A stretch of 64,000 bases of DNA from Actinomycetes bacterium (GTDB lineage: Bacteria; Actinomycetota; Actinomycetes; Mycobacteriales; Mycobacteriaceae), in NCBI GenBank assembly GCA_023404955.1, contig JAEXZY010000019.1, forward strand, positions 7,408 to 71,407, given 5' to 3'. Below, one piece after another: positions 10,349-18,856 of this stretch (position 1 is the first letter of the stretch; the number at the start of each line of letters is the position of its first letter). A program made the translations under genes and the position numbers. Under the pieces are notes generated by a model, which saw nothing but the letters and a program-made list of their open reading frames with translations, made no database searches and was not told the origin of the DNA.

Positions 10349-11506
10349 ATGGACTTCTTCAGTCTCGACGATGACGACCGCGTCATCGCCGAAACGGCCG
10401 CCGCCTTCGCCGCGAAGCGGCTGGCACCGTTCGCGTTGGAGTGGGACGAGACGCACCACTTCCCCACCGACGTGCTGCACGAGGCGGCCGAACTGGGGAT
10501 GGCCGCGATCTACTGCCGAGAAGACGTGGGCGGCAGCGGGTTACGCCGCATCGACGCGGTCCGCATCTTCGAACAGTTGGCGACCGCCGATCCCACCGTC
10601 GCCGCGTTCCTGTCCATCCACAACATGTGTGCGTGGATGATCGACAGTTTCGGCACCGCCGAGCAGCGCAAGACGTGGGTGCCGCGGCTGGCGTCGATGG
10701 ACGCGATCGCCAGCTACTGCCTGACCGAGCCCGGCGCCGGTTCCGACGCCGGCGCCCTGCGCACGAGGGCGGTTCGCGACGGTGACGGCTGGGTGCTCGA
10801 CGGCGTCAAGCAGTTCATCTCGGGCGCGGGCAGCTCCGACGTCTACGTGGTGATGGCGCGCACCGGGGCCGAAGGCCCCAAGGGCATCTCCGCGTTCGTC
10901 ATCGAGAAGGACACGCCGGGGCTGAGTTTCGGTGCCGACGAGCAGAAGATGGGCTGGAACGCGCAGCCCACCGCGCAGGTCATCCTCGAGGGTGCTCGGG
11001 TTCCCGCCGACGCCCTGCTCGGCGGCGAGGAGGGCACGGGGTTCGGCATTGCGATGAAGGGCCTCAACGGCGGCCGCATCAACATCGCGGCGTGCTCGCT
11101 GGGCGGGGCGCAGGCTGCCTACGACAAAGCGACCGCGTACCTGGCCGACCGCCAGGCCTTCGGCGGCCCGCTGCTCGACGAGCCCACGATTCGGTTCATG
11201 TTGGCCGACATGGCGACCGCCCTTGAGACATCGCGAATGATGTTGTGGCGAGCGGCGACTGCGCTCGATGCCGATCACCCTGACCGGGTGGAGCTGTGCG
11301 CGATGGCCAAACGGTACGTGACCGACGCGTGCTTCGACGTCGCCGATTCCGCGCTGCAGTTGCACGGCGGATACGGCTATCTCCGGGAGTACGGGATCGA
11401 GAAGATCGTCCGCGATCTGCGGGTGCATCGAATCCTGGAGGGCACCAACGAAATCATGCGGGTGGTCATCGGGCGTGCTGCCGCGGCCCGCATCCGCGCA
11501 TCCTGA
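10349..11506 (+). CDS. fadE9: Acyl-CoA dehydrogenase, probable isobutyryl-CoA dehydrogenase
   Basis: A 385-residue acyl-CoA dehydrogenase. It shows the family signatures YCLTEPGAGSDAGALRT, the FISGAGSSDVYVVMART region and the C-terminal LQLHGGYGYLREYGIEKIVRDLRVHRILEGTNEIMR. The Glu in the YGIEKI segment is in the position expected for the catalytic base of this branch. Between mmsA and mmsB it most likely oxidises isobutyryl-CoA, the valine intermediate. The fadE9 name follows the M. tuberculosis gene in the same arrangement. Confidence 0.9.
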   Translation: MDFFSLDDDDRVIAETAAAFAAKRLAPFALEWDETHHFPTDVLHEAAELGMAAIYCREDVGGSGLRRIDAVRIFEQLATADPTVAAFLSIHNMCAWMIDSFGTAEQRKTWVPRLASMDAIASYCLTEPGAGSDAGALRTRAVRDGDGWVLDGVKQFISGAGSSDVYVVMARTGAEGPKGISAFVIEKDTPGLSFGADEQKMGWNAQPTAQVILEGARVPADALLGGEEGTGFGIAMKGLNGGRINIAACSLGGAQAAYDKATAYLADRQAFGGPLLDEPTIRFMLADMATALETSRMMLWRAATALDADHPDRVELCAMAKRYVTDACFDVADSALQLHGGYGYLREYGIEKIVRDLRVHRILEGTNEIMRVVIGRAAAARIRAS

Positions 11507-11517
11507 AGAGGAGAATC

Positions 11518-12390
11518 ATGTCGACGATCGCGTTCCTCGGGCTGGGCCACATGGGCGGGCCGATGGCGGCGAATCTGGCGGCCGCCGGGCACACCGTGCG
11601 CGGCTTCGATCCGGTGCCGCACCTGCGTGATGCCGCCGGGGAGAAGGGTGTCACGACGTTCGATTCCGGCACCGATGCGGTCAATGGCGCCGACGCGGTG
11701 ATCACGTCGCTACCGAACGGCGGCATCGTCAAAGCCGTGTACGACGAGGTGCTGCCTGCCGCCGCCGAGGGTGCGCTGTTCATCGACACCTCGACGATCT
11801 CGGTCGACGACGCCCGCACGATTCACAGCCAGGCAGGTGACCGCGGCCTCGCTCAGATCGATGCGCCCGTCTCCGGGGGCATCAAAGGTGCGACCGCCGG
11901 CACGCTGGCGTTCATGCTCGGTGGCGACACCGAGGCCGTCGAGCGGGCCCGCCCGGTGCTGGAACCGATGGCGGGCAAGATCATTCACTGCGGCGATTCG
12001 GGGGCCGGGCAAGCCGCCAAACTGTGCAACAACATGGTGCTGGCCGTGCAGCAGATCGCGATCGGGGAGGCGTTCGTGCTCGCCGAGAAACTCGGCCTGC
12101 CCGCGCAATCGCTGTTCGACGTGATCACCGGCGCGACGGGCAACTGCTGGGCGGTGCACACGAACTGCCCGGTGCCGGGACCGGTCCCGACGTCACCGGC
12201 CAACAACGACTTCACGCCGGGGTTCGCGACCGCGTTGATGAACAAGGACCTCGGTCTGGCGATGGCCGCGGTCACGTCAACGGGCTCGCAGGCCCCACTG
12301 GGCACCCACGCCGCCGAGATCTACGCCCGCTTCAACGAAGACCACGCCGACAAGGACTTCAGCGCTGTGATCGAGATGCTGCGCGGCTAG
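11518..12390 (+). CDS. mmsB: 3-hydroxyisobutyrate dehydrogenase
   Basis: A 290-residue beta-hydroxyacid dehydrogenase: NAD motif FLGLGHMGGPMAANL, substrate motif DAPVSGGIKGATAGTLAFMLGG, catalytic Lys in GAGQAAKLCNNM. It oxidises 3-hydroxyisobutyrate to methylmalonate semialdehyde, the substrate of MmsA. The ATG at 11518 has a GAAGAGGAG ribosome site. Its stop overlaps the stop of the opposing TetR gene by 4 bases. Confidence 0.93.
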   Translation: MSTIAFLGLGHMGGPMAANLAAAGHTVRGFDPVPHLRDAAGEKGVTTFDSGTDAVNGADAVITSLPNGGIVKAVYDEVLPAAAEGALFIDTSTISVDDARTIHSQAGDRGLAQIDAPVSGGIKGATAGTLAFMLGGDTEAVERARPVLEPMAGKIIHCGDSGAGQAAKLCNNMVLAVQQIAIGEAFVLAEKLGLPAQSLFDVITGATGNCWAVHTNCPVPGPVPTSPANNDFTPGFATALMNKDLGLAMAAVTSTGSQAPLGTHAAEIYARFNEDHADKDFSAVIEMLRG

Positions 12391-12944
12391 AGAGGTTCGA
12401 GCAGAATCCGCCGGATCACCGGGCGGGCGAAGCGAATCAGCTCGGCTCGGCTCAAGTCGGCGACCGCGGGATTCGCCATCACGTAGCGGCTGACGGCCAG
12501 GCCGATGACGAACGCGCCCATCAGGCCGGCGCGCTGGGCCGGATGGTCGGGGGTGACCACCGTCAGCGCAGGACCGACCTGCGTCGCGAACACCCGCCGC
12601 ATCGTCTCGACCGCGGACTCACTCGTCATCGCCGCCCGCAGCAGTGCCAGAAAGGTGCTGTCGTGCTCCCAGATCGCGAAGAACCGGGACAGCAGCACAT
12701 CGGCGATGTCGTCGGGCGCCACGGTGGTGAGATCGGGCAGGTCGAGGGTGAAGTCGGCGGCCTCGGCGAACAGCTCTTGCTTGCTACCGAAGTAGCGGTT
12801 GATCAATGCCGGGTCGACACCGACATCGGCGGCCACCGCACGCATCGTGGTGGCCTGATAGCCCTCGGAGCCGAACCGCGCGCGGGCCGCTGCCAGGATG
12901 TCGGCGCGCGTCTTCGACGCGTTGCGCGATCGGGTCGTGCTCAC
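12387..12944 (-). CDS. TetR-family transcriptional regulator
   Basis: A 185-residue TetR repressor with the N-terminal helix-turn-helix (TRADILAAARARFGSEGYQATTM, then VGVDPALINRYFGSKQEL). The C-terminal half has a WEHDSTFLALLRAAMTS segment typical of actinobacterial TetR ligand domains. It is convergent with mmsB and lies 36 bases downstream of the HAD gene on the same strand, so it may be co-transcribed with it. The target is unknown. Confidence 0.85.
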   Translation of the reverse strand: MSTTRSRNASKTRADILAAARARFGSEGYQATTMRAVAADVGVDPALINRYFGSKQELFAEAADFTLDLPDLTTVAPDDIADVLLSRFFAIWEHDSTFLALLRAAMTSESAVETMRRVFATQVGPALTVVTPDHPAQRAGLMGAFVIGLAVSRYVMANPAVADLSRAELIRFARPVIRRILLEPL

Positions 12945-12980
12945 CCGCGCCAGGATAGGTCGCGCGGTCGGTCCGCGGAG

Positions 12981-13769
12981 CTAGGCGGCGGTCGGGGTGG
13001 GGTGGGTGTCGCGCCAGGAGTCGTGCACCTGCCTGCAGTCGGCGATCCTCTGCAGGGTGCCTGCTCCCTCGGGAGTGACCGAGACCGTCGCCATCCCGGT
13101 CGCGGTCGCGGATTTGCAGCTCGCCGGCGACCCCGCGAACGCCAGCGAACATCGGGCCGCGACACCGAGCTCGGTCAGCGCGGCGCGGAACAGGTCGACG
13201 CCGGGCGCATCCTCGGCGGTGACGATCGCGGTGACCACGCCGTCGCCGACGAGCTGGCGGACCAGCGGCCCCACCCAGGAGTGGCTGCCCGAGCTCACCA
13301 CACCGACACTGATGCCCGCCGCGTAGGCCTCGGTGATCAGGTCCGCCAGGCCGGCACGCGCGGTGATGTCCGCGTCGAGGATCGTCTCGGCGAGGATCCG
13401 GTTCTTGCGTGCACAGATGTCGTCGACCAGCAGTTCGGCGAGCACATCGCAGTCGGAGCACACACCGCGCTTGCGCAGTTCGGCGGCCACCCGACGACGC
13501 TCGTCGCTGAGCGCGAGCAGCTGCCGGTAGCGAGACTCGGACCACACGATGTCGAGGCCGAGCTCGGCGAACGCCGCGTTGAACGCGAGTCGATGGCCGG
13601 CGCAGTCGATGTCGGCGATCGCGTCGAGGTCGAAGATCACCGCCTGCAGCGTGGGCTGCAGAGACGGCGTCGTGCTGTCGCTGGGGCGGGGCCAGTCCCA
13701 CCAGAACCGGCCGGCGCGCCATGCTTTCTGCTGTAAGGGCTCCACGACGGTAATGGTGGCCCAGGTCAC
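12981..13769 (-). CDS. HAD-superfamily protein with degraded catalytic motifs
   Basis: A 262-residue CbbY/beta-phosphoglucomutase-like HAD fold. Motif I is present as VIFDLDAIADID, the cap follows (LAFNAAFAELGL), and motif II is VVSSGS. The expected Lys of motif III is absent (TAEDAPGVDLFRAAL in place of a GKPxPDxF-like segment), and the acidic pair of motif IV is replaced (FAGSPASCKSATATGM where FEDS-type is usual). It may therefore be a non-catalytic HAD or an altered enzyme. The start at 13769 is uncertain; a GTG at about codon 8 is possible. It is divergent from a response regulator, 68 bases away. Confidence 0.72.
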   Translation of the reverse strand: MTWATITVVEPLQQKAWRAGRFWWDWPRPSDSTTPSLQPTLQAVIFDLDAIADIDCAGHRLAFNAAFAELGLDIVWSESRYRQLLALSDERRRVAAELRKRGVCSDCDVLAELLVDDICARKNRILAETILDADITARAGLADLITEAYAAGISVGVVSSGSHSWVGPLVRQLVGDGVVTAIVTAEDAPGVDLFRAALTELGVAARCSLAFAGSPASCKSATATGMATVSVTPEGAGTLQRIADCRQVHDSWRDTHPTPTAA

Positions 13770-13782
13770 ACTGCGGCCGCCT

Positions 13783-13796
13783 CCCCCATTGGGGGG
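13783..13796. promoter_or_regulatory. CCCCC-ATT-GGGGGG inverted repeat between divergent genes
   Basis: A short inverted repeat with 5-bp arms and a 3-base centre sits in the 68-bp gap between the HAD gene and the response regulator. It could be an operator or a hairpin near either start. Nothing else supports it. Confidence 0.25.
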
Positions 13797-13837
13797 ATTC
13801 GGCGGGGATTCGCGGGTCCGCCTCTAAGGTGAGGGCC

Positions 13838-14512
13838 ATGACCAGCCCGTCGGAGCGCACCGAACCGGTGCGGATCGTGCTGGTCGACGACCACGAGATG
13901 GTGATCGAAGGCCTCAAGGCGATGCTCACGGCGTTCGCCAGCAGGGTCACCGTGGTGGGCCAGGCCGTCGGCGCGGAGAGGGCCATGGACGTGATCGCCG
14001 ACCTCGACCCCGACATCGTGTTGTGCGATGTGCGCATGCAGGGTTCCAGCGGGCTGGACCTGTGCCAGCGACTCCGCGAGCGCGACCCGAACCGGCGGGT
14101 GGTGATGCTCTCGGTCTACGACGACGAGCAGTACCTGTTCCAGGCACTGCGGGTCGGGGCGGCGGGCTACCTGCTCAAGAGCATCAGCAGCGAGGAACTG
14201 GTCCGCCAGCTGGAGTTCGTCCACACCGGGGCGACGGCCATCGATCCGGTGATGGCGGCGCGCGCGGTCGACACTGCGGCGCGCCTGCAGCGCGACGAGT
14301 TCTGGCCCGGTGCCCGCCAGGGCCTCACCCAGCGCGAGAGCGAGATCCTGGCGCTGGTGGTCAACGGCCTGTCCAATCGCGCGATCGCGGCCAAGCTGGT
14401 GATCGGCGACGAGACCGTGAAAACCCATCTGAGCTCGCTGTACCGCAAGCTCGGCGTCAGTGATCGCACCGGCGCGGTGGCCACCGCGTTGCGGGAAGGC
14501 ATCTACCAGTGA
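13838..14512 (+). CDS. NarL/FixJ-type response regulator
   Basis: A 224-residue two-domain regulator. The receiver domain has the acidic pocket DDHE, phospho-acceptor Asp64 in IVLCDVRM, and a Lys in YLLKSIS. The C-terminal LuxR-type HTH is GLTQRESEILALVVNGLSN followed by VKTHLSSLYRKLGV. ATG 13838 follows an AAGGTGAGG site. The stop overlaps the GTG of the next gene by 4 bases, so this is a cognate pair with the GAF kinase. Its target genes are unknown. Confidence 0.9.
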   Translation: MTSPSERTEPVRIVLVDDHEMVIEGLKAMLTAFASRVTVVGQAVGAERAMDVIADLDPDIVLCDVRMQGSSGLDLCQRLRERDPNRRVVMLSVYDDEQYLFQALRVGAAGYLLKSISSEELVRQLEFVHTGATAIDPVMAARAVDTAARLQRDEFWPGARQGLTQRESEILALVVNGLSNRAIAAKLVIGDETVKTHLSSLYRKLGVSDRTGAVATALREGIYQ

Positions 14513-15705
14513 GCGCTCGGCCGGTTCTGACAGCGGACCGGGAGTTGGCGCTGCTGCGCGAACTGATCCAGGCGGCCTCGCGTGGCCCCGGCGTGGAACC
14601 GTTGGCGGCCGCGGCGGCCCGGATGATCACCGCGGCCACCGACAGCGACGTCTGCTTCGTCCACGTGCTCGACGACACCGACCGATCGTTGACGCTGGCG
14701 GGCGCCACCCCACCGTTCGACGCCGAAGTCGGCAAGATCCGGCTGCCGCTCGGGCAGGGCATCTCGGGCTGGGTGGCCAGCCACCTGGAACCGGTGGTGA
14801 TCCGCCGAGACAAGGAGTCCGACCCTCGCTACCTGCCGTTCCAGTCGCTGCGCGGGCGCGACTTCACCTCGATGGTGTCGGTGCCGATGGAGTCGACACC
14901 GGGCGGGCTGGTCGGCGTGCTGAACGTGCACACCGCGGCCGAACGCGACTTCGGCGACCGCGATGTGGAGCTGTTGCTGGTGATCGGCCGGCTCATCGCC
15001 GGAGCCATGCACCAGGCCCGGCTGCATCGCCAGCTGGTGGCCCGCGAACGCGCCCACGAGAACTTCGTCGAGCAGGTCATCGAGGCGCAGGAGATCGAGC
15101 GGCGCCGGCTGGCCGGCGACATCCACGACGGCATCTCGCAGCGGCTGGTCACGCTGTCCTACCGGCTCGACGCCGCCGCGCAGGCCGCGCGCTCCCCCGA
15201 TGACCGCGAGGCCCTGACCGAGCAGCTGGACCGTGCGCGCGAGCTGGCCGATCTGACCCTGCAGGAGGCCCGCGCCGCGATCAGTGGTCTGCGGCCACCG
15301 GTGCTGGACGACCTGGGTCTGTCCGGCGGTCTGGCCAGCCTGGCCCGATCGATCCCGCAGGTCAAGATCAACACCGACCTGGCCGACACCCGGCTGCCCG
15401 ATCACATCGAGCTCGCCCTCTACCGGATCGCCCAGGAGTGCCTGCAGAACGTCGTCAAACATGCGCGCGCGACGATGGCCCGGCTGGCGTTCCACGCCGA
15501 CGACCAGACCGCCCGCCTGGAAATCGCCGACGACGGCGTCGGTTTCGACACCCTCGAGCGCCCGCTCGGCAGCGACGAGATGGGCGGCTACGGGCTGCTG
15601 TCGATGGCCGAACGCGCCGAGATCGTCGGGGGCCGGCTCAACATCCGGTCCCGGCCCGGTGCGGGCACCACGGTCACCGCGACGATCCCGCTTCCCAGCC
15701 GTTGA
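14509..15705 (+). CDS. GAF-domain histidine kinase (HisKA_3 type)
   Basis: A 398-residue cytoplasmic sensor kinase. Residues about 20-170 form one GAF domain (LPLGQGISGWVASHLEPVVI, then VSVPMES). It is followed by a HisKA_3 H-box (EIERRRLAGDIHDGISQRLV) and an HATPase (ECLQNVVKHARA, IADDGVGFD, GGYGLLSMAERAEIVGG). It should phosphorylate the preceding regulator. The GAF ligand is not identifiable. It is of the same general class as DosS but has one GAF domain, and it is not the source of the kinase fragment at 1394-1873, whose sequence differs. Confidence 0.9.
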   Translation: MSARPVLTADRELALLRELIQAASRGPGVEPLAAAAARMITAATDSDVCFVHVLDDTDRSLTLAGATPPFDAEVGKIRLPLGQGISGWVASHLEPVVIRRDKESDPRYLPFQSLRGRDFTSMVSVPMESTPGGLVGVLNVHTAAERDFGDRDVELLLVIGRLIAGAMHQARLHRQLVARERAHENFVEQVIEAQEIERRRLAGDIHDGISQRLVTLSYRLDAAAQAARSPDDREALTEQLDRARELADLTLQEARAAISGLRPPVLDDLGLSGGLASLARSIPQVKINTDLADTRLPDHIELALYRIAQECLQNVVKHARATMARLAFHADDQTARLEIADDGVGFDTLERPLGSDEMGGYGLLSMAERAEIVGGRLNIRSRPGAGTTVTATIPLPSR

Positions 15706-15721
15706 GGCCGGCTGCCGAGAA

Positions 15722-16210
15722 CTAGAAATCTCCAGCGGCACGGCGCAGCGTTTCGATGGCCGAGGCCAGCGCACGCGATTGTTCGCCGGTGATGCCGATG
15801 TCGGCGAACACCTCGGTGTTGAGCGTGACGGTGGCGTCCTCGACCGTGGACCGCCCGAGATCGGTGAGCCGCACCAGCGTCGTGCGCCCGTCGGTGGGAT
15901 GCGGGATCCGCTCGACCAGGCCATCGGCCTCCAGCCGGCGGATCGCGTGCGTGACGCTGGTGACGTGGACCTGCAACCGGTCCGACGCCTTGGTGATCGG
16001 CAACGCGCCGGTCCGGCTGAACGCCAGCAGCCGCAGCAGCTCGAAGCGCGAGAAGCTCAGATCGTAGGGCCGCAGCGCGGCCTCGACGCGGGCCAGCAGG
16101 ATCTGGTGGGCTCGCATCACCGACGTCACCGCGACCATGCCGTCGGCCACGTCGCCCCACCCGGAGCTCTCCCAGTTGGCGCGGGCAGCGGCAATCGGAT
16201 CAGGGCGCAC
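15722..16210 (-). CDS. MarR-family transcriptional regulator
   Basis: A 162-residue MarR regulator with the winged helix visible as LSFSRFELLRLLAFSRTG, VHVTSVTHAIRRLEADGLVERIPHPTDGRTTLVRLT. It lies 16 bases downstream of rslA on the same strand and may belong to the sigL transcript. The M. tuberculosis locus has a similar regulator next to rslA (Rv0737, from memory). Its ligand and targets are unknown. Confidence 0.85.
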   Translation of the reverse strand: MRPDPIAAARANWESSGWGDVADGMVAVTSVMRAHQILLARVEAALRPYDLSFSRFELLRLLAFSRTGALPITKASDRLQVHVTSVTHAIRRLEADGLVERIPHPTDGRTTLVRLTDLGRSTVEDATVTLNTEVFADIGITGEQSRALASAIETLRRAAGDF

Positions 16211-16226
16211 GCCTCTTCTTACCGCA

Positions 16227-16940
16227 TCACAGCTGCTTCTCCAGCAGCACCTTTCCGTCGTTCATCGAGACCATCTGGACCGCGGCGATGTCATCGCTCT
16301 GCATCGGGGTGGTCCCGCTGGGCAGGGCGGTCGCCCCGGGGATCCCCAACCAGGTCGCGATCTGCGACCGGGTGCCGTCGCGGCCGACGACGACCATGCC
16401 GAGGTCCTTGGGCGGCGTGTTGCTGTCGCCCCACTGGCCGTAGGAGCAGGACATGTCGATGCGGGTGCCCCACCCGAAGTCGGTCAGCGCGATGCTGGCG
16501 TTGATCGGCGTGGGGGCCATCTTGACCATGTCGACCATCTGCGCGGTGTTCTGGGTCGTCGTGCCGTCCTCGAACCCCATGATCGCGGGCCGGGCCACCA
16601 GCAGAATGCCGACGGCCAGCACCGCGGCGGCCAGACCGACGACGGCCGAGGTGACCCACCGGCTGCGGCGGCGGCGCCACCGCACCTTGGCCAGGACGTT
16701 GTCGAGCACCTCGGGGCGCAGCGGCGGGTACGGCTGCTCGTCGTCGAGAGCGGTCACGTCGTCGAGGTCGAGCAGTCCGAGCAGCCCCGGCATCCCGGAC
16801 ATCTCGGCCACGGCGTCACGGCACTGCGCGCAGCCGGCGAGGTGGTCCTCGTATTCGAGGCGCTCGTCGCTGCTGAGCGTGCCCAGCACGTAGGCAGCGT
16901 CCCAGGTCAGGTAGCGGTCCTCCCGCTCGTTGACCGTCAT
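16227..16940 (-). CDS. rslA: Anti-sigma-L factor
   Basis: A 237-residue membrane anti-sigma factor. The N-terminal zinc-binding ZAS motif is His33-x3-Cys37-x2-Cys40 (HLAGCAQC). One transmembrane segment lies at about residues 95-120 (WVTSAVVGLAAAVLAVGILL), followed by an extracytoplasmic domain. In M. tuberculosis RslA holds SigL inactive and releases it on oxidation of the zinc site. Its ATG overlaps the sigL stop by 4 bases, which is typical of sigma/anti-sigma pairs. Confidence 0.9.
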   Translation of the reverse strand: MTVNEREDRYLTWDAAYVLGTLSSDERLEYEDHLAGCAQCRDAVAEMSGMPGLLGLLDLDDVTALDDEQPYPPLRPEVLDNVLAKVRWRRRRSRWVTSAVVGLAAAVLAVGILLVARPAIMGFEDGTTTQNTAQMVDMVKMAPTPINASIALTDFGWGTRIDMSCSYGQWGDSNTPPKDLGMVVVGRDGTRSQIATWLGIPGATALPSGTTPMQSDDIAAVQMVSMNDGKVLLEKQL

Positions 16941-17452
16941 CGGGTCACCCCCATCTCTTGGAGTCCCAGTCTCAGCGCGCGCATGGCGTAGTGCAGCCGG
17001 GATTTCACCGTGCCTTCGGCGATGCCGAGGTCGGCGGCGATCTGCGCGGTCGTCCAGCCCTGGTAGTAGGCGCGACGGACGACGGCGCGGTGTTCCTCGG
17101 TCAGCTGGGCCAACGCGGTGGAGAGCAGGATGCGGTTCAGCGCGGTGTCCACCTCGTCGGACGACGCGCGATCGGCGACCTCATCGGGCACCGGTTCCGC
17201 AGCCTCGTTGCGGAAGCGGGCGCTGCGCCGCTCGTCGATGATCATGTTCCGGGCCACGGTGAACAGCCAGGCCCGCGCGGAGCGCTCCGCATCCGCGGTG
17301 ACCGAGGGATGGCGCCACGCCTTGAGCAGCGTCTCCTGCACCACGTCTTCGGCGCGCGCCCGGTCACCGGTCAATCGCAACGCATAGCGCCACAGCGCAT
17401 CGCCGTGTTCGTCGTAGAGCACGCGCATCATGGCGGCCTCCGGATCGTCCAT
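16937..17452 (-). CDS. sigL: ECF RNA polymerase sigma factor SigL
   Basis: A 171-residue ECF sigma factor with region 2 (ALWRYALRLTGDRARAEDVVQETLLKAW, VARNMIIDERRSARFRNE) and region 4 (LTEEHRAVVRRAYYQGWTTAQIAADLGIAEGTVKSRLHYAMRALR). The sequence closely resembles mycobacterial SigL. The ATG at 17452 is chosen because GGAGG stands 6 bases upstream; a TTG at 17458 would fall on that site. It is followed by rslA, and a SigL-type promoter is directly upstream. Confidence 0.93.
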   Translation of the reverse strand: MDDPEAAMMRVLYDEHGDALWRYALRLTGDRARAEDVVQETLLKAWRHPSVTADAERSARAWLFTVARNMIIDERRSARFRNEAAEPVPDEVADRASSDEVDTALNRILLSTALAQLTEEHRAVVRRAYYQGWTTAQIAADLGIAEGTVKSRLHYAMRALRLGLQEMGVTR

Positions 17453-17463
17453 TCCCAACCTCC

Positions 17464-17497
17464 GTGTACTACACGGTGTCGGCGGCGTTCCGGTTCA
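17464..17497 (-). promoter_or_regulatory. SigL-type autoregulatory promoter of sigL-rslA
   Basis: On the minus strand TGAACC (17492-17497) and CGTGTA (17470-17475) are 16 bases apart, which matches the TGAACC-N16-CGTGT pattern known for SigL. A palindrome-like GTGTACTACAC (17464-17474) covers the -10 element. The start of transcription would lie about 10 bases before the sigL ATG, very close to its ribosome site. The promoter lies in the 58-bp gap behind mapA. Confidence 0.75.
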
Positions 17498-17510
17498 CCC
17501 GTCCGGGAAA

Positions 17511-18308
17511 TCAGAGGGTGAGGATTCTCGGCCCGTCGTCGGTGACCGCAACGGTGTGCTCCCAGTGTGCGGCCCGGGAGCCGTCTGTGGTGACCACAGT
17601 CCAGTCGTCGTCGAGAGTGCGCGTCTTCGTCGTCCCCAGCGTCAGCATCGGTTCGATCGCGAGCACCGAGCCCGCCGCCAGGTGCGGACCCCGCCCGGGA
17701 GCGCCCTCGTTGGGCAGGAACGGGTCCATGTGCATCTCGCGGCCGATGCCGTGGCCGCCGTAGTTGGCCACGATGCCGAAACTGCGGTCATAGCGCTTCT
17801 CGGCGGCGCGCGTGCCGGACTCGATGGCGTGCGAGACGTCGGTGAGCCGGTTGCCGGGCACCATCGCCGCGATCCCCGCCTCCATCGACTCGCGCGTCGC
17901 GGCCGACAGGTTGGCGTCGGCCTCGATCAGGTCGCCGATGCCGAACGTGAACGCCGAGTCCCCGTGCCAGCCCTCGAGGATGGCTCCACAGTCGATCGAC
18001 ACCAAGTCACCGGCGGCCAACGTCTCGGTCGCCGACGGGATGCCGTGCACGACGCGGTCGTTGACCGACGAGCAGATGGTGGCCGGGAAACCGTGATAGC
18101 CCAGGAAGGACGGCACCCCGCCGCCGTCGCGGATCACCGCTTCGGCGACACGGTCCAGGTCCAGGGTGGACACCCCGGGTGCGGCAGCCTCCCGGACCGC
18201 GCGCAGCGCCGCGGCCACCAGTGCACCGGCGGCGGCCATCGCGTCGAGTTCCCCGGCGGTCCGCTGGGGAACGACTTTGCGGCTACGCAGCCCGGGTAGC
18301 GACACCAT
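17511..18308 (-). CDS. mapA: Methionine aminopeptidase
   Basis: A 265-residue type I methionine aminopeptidase that removes the initiator Met from nascent proteins. The five metal ligands are visible: Asp in VSIDCGA, Asp in WHGDSAFTF, His in GGHGIGREMH, Glu in LAIEPMLTLG and Glu in HWEHTVAV. It follows adk by 2 bases, in the secY-adk-map order common in actinobacteria. Confidence 0.94.
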   Translation of the reverse strand: MVSLPGLRSRKVVPQRTAGELDAMAAAGALVAAALRAVREAAAPGVSTLDLDRVAEAVIRDGGGVPSFLGYHGFPATICSSVNDRVVHGIPSATETLAAGDLVSIDCGAILEGWHGDSAFTFGIGDLIEADANLSAATRESMEAGIAAMVPGNRLTDVSHAIESGTRAAEKRYDRSFGIVANYGGHGIGREMHMDPFLPNEGAPGRGPHLAAGSVLAIEPMLTLGTTKTRTLDDDWTVVTTDGSRAAHWEHTVAVTDDGPRILTL

Positions 18309-18310
18309 GT

Positions 18311-18856
18311 CTAGCGGCCGAGCGCCTTCAACGCGCGGGCGAACACCTCGTCGAGGTCGCCGACCGCGTCGACGGTGGTCAGCGAGTCGCTGTAGTGGTC
18401 GAGCAGGGGCGCCGTCTCGTCCCGGTACACCTTGAAGCGGTTCCGGATCACGTCCTCGGTGTCGTCATCGCGGCCACGGCCCTTCAGCCGGGACACCAGC
18501 TCCTCTTCGGGCACCTTGAACTCCAGCACGGCGTCCAGCGAGAGGTTGCGCTTGGCGAGCATCTGGTCCAGCGCCTCGGCCTGCTCCACCGAGCGCGGGT
18601 AGCCGTCGAGGATGAAGCCGGCCTGGGCGTCCTCGTCGTCGAGCCGGTCGTCGACCAGCGCGTTCGTCAGCGACGCCGGGACGAGATCGCCGGCGTCGAG
18701 GTACTTCTTGGCCTCCACACCCAGCTCGGTGTTGTTGCTGATGTTGTACCGGAACAGGTCGCCGGTGGAGACGTGCGGAACGCCGAGCTTGTCGGCCAGC
18801 TTCTGAGCCTGGGTTCCCTTGCCCGCGCCGGGCGGTCCCAACAACACGATTCTCAC
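18311..18856 (-). CDS. adk: Adenylate kinase
   Basis: A 181-residue adenylate kinase: P-loop GPPGAGKGTQ, AMP-site STGDLFR and DGYPRSVEQ, then a short lid (GRGRDDDTEDVIRNRF) without the zinc-binding Cys residues, as in the short actinobacterial form. It balances AMP, ADP and ATP. The GTG start at 18856 overlaps the secY stop. Confidence 0.95.
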   Translation of the reverse strand: MRIVLLGPPGAGKGTQAQKLADKLGVPHVSTGDLFRYNISNNTELGVEAKKYLDAGDLVPASLTNALVDDRLDDEDAQAGFILDGYPRSVEQAEALDQMLAKRNLSLDAVLEFKVPEEELVSRLKGRGRDDDTEDVIRNRFKVYRDETAPLLDHYSDSLTTVDAVGDLDEVFARALKALGR

